Part shown: positions 15,840 through 21,601 of the stretch, piece after piece
Position numbering within the stretch: the first letter of the stretch is position 1
How the letters are laid out: every line of letters begins with the position of its first letter
Assembly (NCBI RefSeq): GCF_009711475.1
Contig: NZ_SMMD01000934.1
Span: forward strand, 1-21,601
Direction of reading: 5' to 3'
From: Fulvivirga aurantia
Lineage (GTDB): Bacteria > Bacteroidota > Bacteroidia > Cytophagales > Cyclobacteriaceae
DNA length: 21,601 nucleotides
Translations under genes and position numbers: made by a program
Notes under the pieces: model-generated
Database searches by the model: none
What the model was told of the DNA's origin: nothing
Seen by the model: only the letters and a program-made list of their open reading frames with translations

Positions 15840-16535
15840 TTACCAATCAATCACCACTTTATCCCGTAGAAACTTGCCATTTGGAATATCCTCAGCGGTA
15901 GCTAGCCAAACGGCAGTTTCTGCACCTTTTTCAACACTACGGTGAGCGCCATGTCCGCCCATATCGGTTTTTACCCAGCCCGGGCACATGGCGTTTACTT
16001 TTATGTTTGTGTCATGTAAATCGGCAGATAAAATTTGGGTGTAAGCATTTAGAGCAGCTTTCGATATACGGTAGGCCGGGCTTCCACCAGCTGATAGAGA
16101 AGCTATAGCCCCCATACCACTACTCATATTGATGATGCGCCCTTCATCACTTCCTTTTAGAAGATTTAAAATGGTTTGACTAAGCAAAATAGGTCCTACG
16201 GTATTAATAAGCCAGGTACTTTGAAGTACGCCATAATCTATGTTTTTGGCACTTACGCCATCGTCTTCAAAAACGCCAGCATTGTTGATCAGTACATCAA
16301 TTTTTTCATATCTGCTGTATAGATCTTTCGCAAAATCATGAATACTTTGTTGATCAGTTAGCACGAGTTCTTTCACCTCGATATTCGATGTATTGTCAAA
16401 TTCCCTGACGGCTTCTTCACCGTCTTTGATATTACGACATGCCAGGATCACCTGGTGGTTGAGTTTGGCCAACTGCCGTACGATTTCTCTTCCTATGCCA
16501 CGATTACCGCCTGTAACTACAATTGTTTTTTGCAT
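15840..16535 (-). CDS. SDR-family NAD(P)-dependent oxidoreductase
   Basis: A 231-residue classical short-chain dehydrogenase/reductase. Seen, numbered from the ATG: nucleotide-binding TGGNRGIG (8-15), the structural NNAG motif (84-87), catalytic Ser in NMSSGM (138-139), the active-site pair Y155-RIS-K159, and the CPGWVKTDM segment after strand 6. It resembles plant/animal carbonyl-reductase-type SDRs that reduce carbonyls with NADPH; the actual substrate cannot be told. The ATG at 16535 is preferred: an in-frame TTG at 16547 lies inside the upstream CHAT gene. From the ATG the spacing is TAA-T-ATG, one nucleotide after the CHAT stop, with GGAA about 9 nt upstream. Co-transcribed with the CHAT and barrel genes, though a functional link is not obvious. 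Confidence 0.9.
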   Translation of the reverse strand: MQKTIVVTGGNRGIGREIVRQLAKLNHQVILACRNIKDGEEAVREFDNTSNIEVKELVLTDQQSIHDFAKDLYSRYEKIDVLINNAGVFEDDGVSAKNIDYGVLQSTWLINTVGPILLSQTILNLLKGSDEGRIINMSSGMGAIASLSAGGSPAYRISKAALNAYTQILSADLHDTNIKVNAMCPGWVKTDMGGHGAHRSVEKGAETAVWLATAEDIPNGKFLRDKVVIDW

Positions 16536-16536
16536 A

Positions 16537-19071
16537 TTAATTTCCAATTAGCACAAATGGCGCCCAATAGAATGGCTGGCTATATTGTGATTTAATCATC
16601 TCTACTTTAGCCTGTCGTAGAGACTTGCTGTAATCTTCTGACTCAATATTTTGGTAGAAATTGGTCATTAAGCTAGCCGTGGAGTTATCAGCCACCTTCC
16701 ATAAAGAAACCATGATGTTTTGTGCACCAGCGTAAACCAGCGCCCTTGATAGACCAATAATACCTTCCCCTTTAGATATCTTGCCCAGGCCAGTTTCGCA
16801 AGCAGATAGTGTAACTAAATCGGCACTTAAATTCAAATTATAAATTTCTCCAGAATATAGATTCCCATCGTTATCCTGATCATTGTCTTGTCTTAAAAAA
16901 ATACGAGAGAGCTCTGGTGAGTACTCATCTACAATGCCGTGTGTGGCAAAATGTAAATAGTTGTATTTGTTCAACTCCTTTGTTTTAAAGTCAGTTTCGG
17001 TGGCATTAGCTTCCAGCAATACATCTGGTTTTACCCCTTTATTTTCTAAAATGGTTTTCAAACTAGCCACTTCCTGACCAGAACCTGGTAAGTCCTGTAA
17101 TGTCTGAAATTGTACCGGTGCGCAAAGTAGAGCAGCTTTATCAGTTTCATCAGAGGTTGATTTTCCGGCATTTACATAAAAAAGGGTAGAGGCATATTGG
17201 TAAGAAACGGAGTAGTCATTTATTAGGTAAGGTAATTCAGCATAATTAAAGTCAGTTTGCTTGGTGTTTTCAGTAAGTAGGGCCTCAAATGGGATAGTGC
17301 CTAGTCTGCCTGCCGGTATTATTACCAGATGCTCTATGCTTTTCGACAACTTAGAAGGAAACAGTAAATCATAGAGTGCTTCTCCTGTAATTTTGTAAAT
17401 CTCTTTTTCTTTAAAATAAAGGCTGTTTCTAAAGCCACTCAGATACCTGTCAAAGTCTTCCGTTTGGCTTACGTTGTCAACCTTTAGTTTCTTATTGGTA
17501 ATTTGAAATATATAAATGCGTAAGGTGGCATCTGCAATAAAGTAACTTATAAGTGCTGTATTGTCTGATAAGCGATTCTGCAGTTTATCAATCGATGGTA
17601 TGTTAATGTTGTATTTCAGGTTGTAATATTCGGGGTATTCTTTTTCTAATGATTTAACGAATGCAGCATACTCTTTTTTCAGTTCGAATAGAGAGGTTCT
17701 GTATTGCTCAGAATCTGCCGTGTGTTCAGACAGTTTTTGTTCGTAAAATGCTATTTCAGTCTTAAACTTATTTTCTATTTCAATCTGACTTTTAGGGATG
17801 TTGGCAAAGCTTTTGGCAGAAGCATCTGAGATGGCCTGTAGCAGCACAGCAGACTTGCTTTTCTCAGCGAAATAAAAGGCGTGTTCAAAGTACTCATCTT
17901 TCTTCAATGAAAGGTCGGCCATAGCGTAACCAATCCTTACGCCATTTTCATAAACTTGGTCAGAAATAGCGCCTAGGGCTATTTTATCCTGCTTATTAGT
18001 AGACACTTTTCTGATTTCATCGATAAGCGAATCGCAGACATAGAGCGTGCTTAGGCTCATTTTCAGGTCTTTAAAATCCAGCGAAAAGTTAAAATGATAA
18101 TCTTCAAGCGCCTGTGCTTTAAAGTATAGCGAGTTCATCAGTGTATTGGCATCGAGATAATTGTTGTGAGTAGGGTTGTGTTCGATTCCAGTTTTTTCAA
18201 AATCATAAGTGTTGGCTATGAGTGCTTTTTGGTAAAAATTGAGTGCTTGTTCAAACTCACCTTCGCTATTTATCAGGTTTCCAATACGGTTATAGGTTCT
18301 GGCTATATCGGGATGTTTTTGTTCATAGACTTTTAGGTAGGTGTCTAATGCATTATTATAGGCTAATCTGGCATCTTCCATCTGGCCCATGGCAAAATAA
18401 GTATCACCCAGGCCGAAAAATATAAAGCCTTGAATCGGATGACCTGTCGGGTATAACTGTTGCGATAGGCTTAATGCTTCCTCAAAGTTGAGTATTGCAT
18501 CCCCATAAAATTCCAGCTGTCGGTACATACTGGCAATGTTTGATTTCACCTGAACCACCTTAGCTTCGTCAACATCTTTTTCAGCCTGGTAGAGTTTAAG
18601 TGCCTTGAGGTAATTATCAAGTGCGGCATCGGTATCAGAATTGCTCAAAATCAGACCAAAATCATTATAAGTGGCAGCAAGATCTTGTTGGCTTTTTTCT
18701 CGTATTTCAAGCGCCAGCAACATGTGGTTAAGTGCTTTGTTGTTATCTCCTGCACTCCAGGAAGCTAAAGCTATTTTGTTAAGTGCTTCTGCTTTTCCAC
18801 TTTCATTATTAGCCAGGTCGAGTGCTCTTTCGAAATACAGAAGGGCCTTGTCTGTTTGTCCTTTTCGTAGGTGATATTCTCCAATTTGGTTTAAGCACAG
18901 TGAGTTGCTTTTATCAGCTTCAAATTGACTAACTAAACTGGCTGCTTCAAGAAGTTTTCCAGCTTCAATGAGCGCATCGAGCTTTTCACACTGTTGAGCA
19001 GTGGCACTTTGTAGTACAAAAAGTAATGTTAGGGTTAAGAAAACCCGATATGTTTTAGAAAGTAAGGACAT
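16537..19071 (-). CDS. Secreted TPR-CHAT domain protein (caspase-like peptidase fold)
   Basis: An 844-residue exported protein. Start taken at ATG 19071 because it gives a clean signal peptide (MSLLSKTYRVFLTLTLLFVL...ATA, then QQCEK); an in-frame ATG at 19089 would add six residues. TPR repeats cover roughly residues 30-290 (GQTDKALLYFERALDLA, GEFEQALNFYQKALIAN and others), a helical linker follows, and the C-terminal third is a CHAT domain of the caspase/separase clan. Catalytic residues appear intact: His711 in LHFATHG and Cys758 in LSACETG; IPFEALL and the terminal FYWAPFVLIGN are also family-typical. The signal peptide places it in the periplasm or at the outer membrane, unlike cytoplasmic CHAT effectors such as those of gRAMP systems. 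It overlaps the end of the upstream barrel gene by 17 nt and is followed at once by the SDR gene. The protein target is unknown. Confidence 0.9.
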   Translation of the reverse strand: MSLLSKTYRVFLTLTLLFVLQSATAQQCEKLDALIEAGKLLEAASLVSQFEADKSNSLCLNQIGEYHLRKGQTDKALLYFERALDLANNESGKAEALNKIALASWSAGDNNKALNHMLLALEIREKSQQDLAATYNDFGLILSNSDTDAALDNYLKALKLYQAEKDVDEAKVVQVKSNIASMYRQLEFYGDAILNFEEALSLSQQLYPTGHPIQGFIFFGLGDTYFAMGQMEDARLAYNNALDTYLKVYEQKHPDIARTYNRIGNLINSEGEFEQALNFYQKALIANTYDFEKTGIEHNPTHNNYLDANTLMNSLYFKAQALEDYHFNFSLDFKDLKMSLSTLYVCDSLIDEIRKVSTNKQDKIALGAISDQVYENGVRIGYAMADLSLKKDEYFEHAFYFAEKSKSAVLLQAISDASAKSFANIPKSQIEIENKFKTEIAFYEQKLSEHTADSEQYRTSLFELKKEYAAFVKSLEKEYPEYYNLKYNINIPSIDKLQNRLSDNTALISYFIADATLRIYIFQITNKKLKVDNVSQTEDFDRYLSGFRNSLYFKEKEIYKITGEALYDLLFPSKLSKSIEHLVIIPAGRLGTIPFEALLTENTKQTDFNYAELPYLINDYSVSYQYASTLFYVNAGKSTSDETDKAALLCAPVQFQTLQDLPGSGQEVASLKTILENKGVKPDVLLEANATETDFKTKELNKYNYLHFATHGIVDEYSPELSRIFLRQDNDQDNDGNLYSGEIYNLNLSADLVTLSACETGLGKISKGEGIIGLSRALVYAGAQNIMVSLWKVADNSTASLMTNFYQNIESEDYSKSLRQAKVEMIKSQYSQPFYWAPFVLIGN

Positions 19072-20020
19072 AAGACAGGGAAAGTACATTGTCTCGTGTT
19101 AGCCCATCCGGGTTTACATCTCTATCTGTAATTTTTAAACCATACAAGAGTCGGGTTGTATGCTTAGTATTAAAGTGGTAAGCTACATTTAGCAATCCTG
19201 TAAGCGCCATACCTGTAGTGCCTTCCAGCTTTATTCTTTCTCCTGAGTCTCTATCTAAAATTTCATCTTTAGATATCCTGAAAATAGGAAGCAGACCTGC
19301 TCTTATGTCAAGGTTTGAGAAGTGAAAAGCGCGCTCAACCCTCAGCATGACATCGGTACCTCTCTCAAGATTTGTAGCCAAATCATAATCTCTTAGATAG
19401 GCAGGGTCAGGGTAATTTTGCCACTGGTCGTATTGAAAATCATTTTCATTATTGTGTGCTATTGGTGTTTGGATCCCTGCCGCAAACATCCATTCTTTAC
19501 TAATAAAAGCACCACCAAGTACGAGATCAAAAGTCCCTAAGCTGGTCTGATAGTACATCGGCAGATCAGCGGTTTGCACTCCATCAGTTAGGTTTTCGCT
19601 GTTTAGCTCTTCATCTAGGTCACCATTGTTTGTTGGAATTTTAAACCCAAGCGTACCATTGATGTGAAATTTCTCGGTGGAGTACATATTACGAGTCAGG
19701 CTCAACGATAAATCTGCGACTCCTGCAGTATTTCCCAGACTTCCATCCACCCATTGATAGGGCAGCTTAAATTGAAGGTTTGTCTTTTCGTTGATACCGA
19801 AAGTAAAATCTAAAGTAGCTGCGTTTATGGTAGGGGTGAGTTCAGTTTCTCCTTTATAGTAGCTAAACTCTAGCGCTCTAAGTTTGAAATTTATCTTTTT
19901 GGTATAAACCTGGCTCGGTCGCATGGCACCCATAGAACAAAACCCGGCATCGCTACACCCCTGGCTGTAAACACTACCCTGAACCAAAACAAAAGCCAAC
20001 AATCCTAAGACATATTTCAT
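19055..20020 (-). CDS. Outer-membrane beta-barrel-like protein of unknown function
   Basis: A 321-residue exported protein; start chosen at ATG 20020 because it begins a clear signal peptide (MKYVLGLLAFVLVQGSVYS) with Gln at the predicted mature end. The open frame extends upstream to 20086, but those extra residues are hydrophilic and lie in a structured intergenic region. The mature protein starts QGCSDAGFC with two Cys close together, then shows alternating hydrophobic/polar strands throughout (INFKLRALEFSYYKG, TNLQFKLPYQWVDG, FHINGTLGFKIP, NVLSLSYVLTF) and ends in a C-terminal Phe strand, all as in outer-membrane barrels of the transporter/phenol-degradation-protein-like type. SQGC is not a good lipobox. 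I do not recognise a specific family. Its end overlaps the CHAT gene by 17 nt, suggesting the pair is made together. Confidence 0.75.
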   Translation of the reverse strand: MKYVLGLLAFVLVQGSVYSQGCSDAGFCSMGAMRPSQVYTKKINFKLRALEFSYYKGETELTPTINAATLDFTFGINEKTNLQFKLPYQWVDGSLGNTAGVADLSLSLTRNMYSTEKFHINGTLGFKIPTNNGDLDEELNSENLTDGVQTADLPMYYQTSLGTFDLVLGGAFISKEWMFAAGIQTPIAHNNENDFQYDQWQNYPDPAYLRDYDLATNLERGTDVMLRVERAFHFSNLDIRAGLLPIFRISKDEILDRDSGERIKLEGTTGMALTGLLNVAYHFNTKHTTRLLYGLKITDRDVNPDGLTRDNVLSLSYVLTF

Positions 20021-20059
20021 GTGCGTAAATTTTTTTGAAATTACATGAATATGTATTTC

Positions 20060-20101
20060 ATAATAATTTCTATTGAGATTTGTCAAGATAGAAATTATTA
20101 T
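20060..20101. repeat. Perfect 14-bp inverted repeat between symporter and barrel gene
   Basis: ATAATAATTTCTAT at 20060-20073 pairs exactly with ATAGAAATTATTAT at 20088-20101; the 14-nt spacer can extend the stem by TGA/TCA with a 2-nt bulge. It starts 31 nt after the symporter stop and lies 40-81 nt before the barrel-gene ATG. There is no U-run after the stem, so it is either a weak terminator of the symporter or an operator/leader structure for the barrel-CHAT-SDR operon. Confidence 0.5.
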
Positions 20102-20131
20102 AAAAAAGAAGAAGTGCTGACTAAGCCTTTT

Positions 20132-21514
20132 TTAAGCCTGCTGCTCCTTAAGCTTGCCAAAATATTCTATGGCAGCTTTTTTAACCTTAGGGGCCAATAG
20201 TATGGCGGAGGTCATGGTTGGGATGGCCATAAGTGCAAAAGCTCCATCAATCATACTAAATATGGTGCTTAGAGAAGCTACAGAGCCAAATATGATAGTA
20301 ACTACATATATATAATTATAATAGTGCTTCCGTTTCTCGCCAATCAAAAATGCCATACATCTAGACCCATACCAGCTAAAACTAAAGAGTGATGATGATG
20401 CAAAAAAGAAAATACAAGTCAATAGTATATAATTTCCAAATCCTGGAAATGCAGATTCAAATGCTAAAGAAGTAAGTGTTACACCATCTGCGTCTGTAGT
20501 TTGCCACACATTGGTAATCATTATGGCCAATGCAGTTAGTGTACATACAATTAGGGTGTCAATTGCCGGACCGAGCATTGCCACAAGTCCTTCCCTTACG
20601 GGCTCATCGGTTTTTGCAGCTCCGTGAGCGATAGGCGCTGTACCTATTCCTGCTTCATTTGAGAAGGCAGCTCTACGTGCTCCTGTAACGATTACAGCAC
20701 CAATTACACCTCCGGCTACCGATTTGCCTGTAAAGGCATCTGAAACGATGAATCCAAGCATTTCAGGTACTTCTGTTATGTTCATCAGTAAGATGATAAT
20801 TACCGCTGTAAAGTAAATGACTATCATAAGCGGAACCATCTTACTGGCTACATTGGCAATTCTTTTAAGGCCGCCAAAAATAACTATACCTACCAGCACA
20901 GTTAAAAACAGGCCTACATATAAATCTGTGTGTCTTATGTCATAACCAGCCACTGACCAAAACTGATCTCCCATTCCGTTAGGTATAATGAGTACGTCTC
21001 TTATAACCTGTGTAAGCTGGTTGGCCTGAAAAATCGGAAGACAACCAATAAGACCAAAAAAGCAAAACAGGTAGGCTAGTGGTAGCCACTTTTTTCCCAG
21101 TCCTTCTTTGATCACATGCATAGGCCCACCGTGCACTTGTCCGTCTTCATCTTTACCACGATACATGATAGAAAGTGTACACGTAAAAAACTTTGTAGAA
21201 ATTCCTGCAAAAGCACTTACCCACATCCAGAAAATTGCTCCCGGGCCACCAGTGGCGATGGCAATGGCAACACCTGCAATATTTCCCATGCCTACAGTCG
21301 AGGCCAGGTGAGTTGCAAGGGCCTGATAATGATTTATTTCACCCTTTTCTTCCGGGTTATCATATTTACCGCGTAGTACATTTATGGCATGACCAAAATA
21401 TTTAAATGGAAGAAATTGCGAATAGAGCATGAAAAATATGCCACCACCAAGTAAGAGTACGAGCAGCGGGTAACCCCATATCCAGTTAGCAAAGTCAACT
21501 ACGTATTCTTCCAT
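20132..21514 (-). CDS. Sodium:alanine (AGCS) symporter family protein
   Basis: A 460-residue inner-membrane transporter with about ten to eleven membrane helices. The AGCS family signature is complete: GGPGAIFWMWVSAFAG at 89-104, preceded by ASTVGMGNIAGVAIAIATGG. Other conserved stretches are HGGPMHVIKEGLGKKW, GARRAAFSNEAGIGTAPIAHGAA and SWYGSRCMAFL. Family members take up alanine or glycine with Na+ (sometimes H+); the exact amino acid is not determined. Length is normal for the family. Start at ATG 21514; no Shine-Dalgarno is apparent. It is transcribed towards the barrel-CHAT-SDR run but separated from it by about 110 nt carrying a strong inverted repeat, so it is probably its own unit. 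Confidence 0.95.
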   Translation of the reverse strand: MEEYVVDFANWIWGYPLLVLLLGGGIFFMLYSQFLPFKYFGHAINVLRGKYDNPEEKGEINHYQALATHLASTVGMGNIAGVAIAIATGGPGAIFWMWVSAFAGISTKFFTCTLSIMYRGKDEDGQVHGGPMHVIKEGLGKKWLPLAYLFCFFGLIGCLPIFQANQLTQVIRDVLIIPNGMGDQFWSVAGYDIRHTDLYVGLFLTVLVGIVIFGGLKRIANVASKMVPLMIVIYFTAVIIILLMNITEVPEMLGFIVSDAFTGKSVAGGVIGAVIVTGARRAAFSNEAGIGTAPIAHGAAKTDEPVREGLVAMLGPAIDTLIVCTLTALAIMITNVWQTTDADGVTLTSLAFESAFPGFGNYILLTCIFFFASSSLFSFSWYGSRCMAFLIGEKRKHYYNYIYVVTIIFGSVASLSTIFSMIDGAFALMAIPTMTSAILLAPKVKKAAIEYFGKLKEQQA

Positions 21515-21539
21515 AAATAAAAGTACTGTCGGTTAAACA

Positions 21540-21568
21540 AGCCGCTAATATATCAATAATTAGCTGCT
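21540..21568. promoter_or_regulatory. Inverted repeat upstream of the symporter gene
   Basis: AGCCGCTAAT (21540-21549) and ATTAGCTGCT (21559-21568) are near-perfect inverted copies (9 of 10) around a 9-nt spacer. The nearer arm is 25 nt from the symporter start codon. Position and symmetry fit an operator or a 5' leader hairpin; the evidence is symmetry alone. Confidence 0.3.
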
Positions 21569-21601
21569 ATCGCCCATTTACATTGATTAAAATCGGTTTA
21601 T

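Noticed and set aside
15736-15945. A 69-residue forward open frame in the convergent gap
   Set aside because: Its second half lies antisense to the well-supported SDR gene, the start region is a low-complexity T/A-rich hairpin, and the product resembles nothing I know.
16536-16547. Upstream TTG start for the SDR gene
   Set aside because: It adds four residues inside the CHAT gene; the ATG at 16535 fits the family N-terminus and the TAA-T-ATG junction better.
20021-20086. Upstream start of the barrel gene
   Set aside because: It would bury the signal peptide behind 22 hydrophilic residues and overlap the inverted-repeat region.
1-21601. CRISPR array, tRNA/rRNA genes, insertion sequences, prophage genes
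   Set aside because: Looked for on both strands; no regularly spaced repeats, cloverleaf-like sequence, transposase or integrase motifs were seen.

Overview
The window looks like chromosomal DNA from a free-living, low-GC member of the Bacteroidota, most likely a marine cytophagalean (Fulvivirga/Roseivirga-like). The evidence is the gene content: a PorE-like OmpA/PD40 protein, a stand-alone FtsX/MacB-type permease, a secreted TPR-CHAT protein, the long form of QueA and a Bacteroidota-type MenC. Shine-Dalgarno sequences are weak, TAnnTTTG promoter-like boxes are present, and all three predicted signal-peptidase-I substrates start with Gln after cleavage. The genus is an inference. I saw no rRNA, tRNA, CRISPR array, insertion sequence or prophage gene.

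Left part (1-7356, minus strand). An MscS-type mechanosensitive channel is followed, after a 95-nt structured gap, by three closely spaced genes. The first is a 1051-residue fusion of an Npt/NTT-like ATP/ADP-translocase (MFS-type) membrane domain, HEAT-like repeats and a degenerate cyclic-nucleotide-binding fold. The second is a soluble protein with three TIR-like modules. The third is an nSTAND1 P-loop NTPase with a transmembrane helix and a coiled coil, which runs off the left edge. This cassette is the most interesting part of the window. It has the parts list of a signal-dependent conflict/defence or stress-sensing system (STAND switch, TIR module, membrane nucleotide transporter), but no function is proven by sequence alone.

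Middle part (7357-15840). Divergent from mscS is a secreted TPR-PD40-CRD-OmpA protein with the architecture of the type IX secretion component PorE. A strong bidirectional terminator separates it from queA (queuosine tRNA modification). Divergent from queA lie menC (menaquinone synthesis) and a VIT/CCC1-type metal transporter overlapping it by 4 nt, then a large FtsX/MacB-type permease with its own ECF-like promoter candidate. A 314-nt convergent gap contains a nested inverted repeat.

Right part (15840-21514, minus strand). An AGCS-type Na+/alanine symporter is followed by an intergenic perfect 14-bp inverted repeat. A tight three-gene run follows: an outer-membrane-barrel-like protein, a periplasmic TPR-CHAT peptidase-like protein and an SDR oxidoreductase. 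Overlaps and a 1-nt spacing suggest co-transcription and translational coupling.
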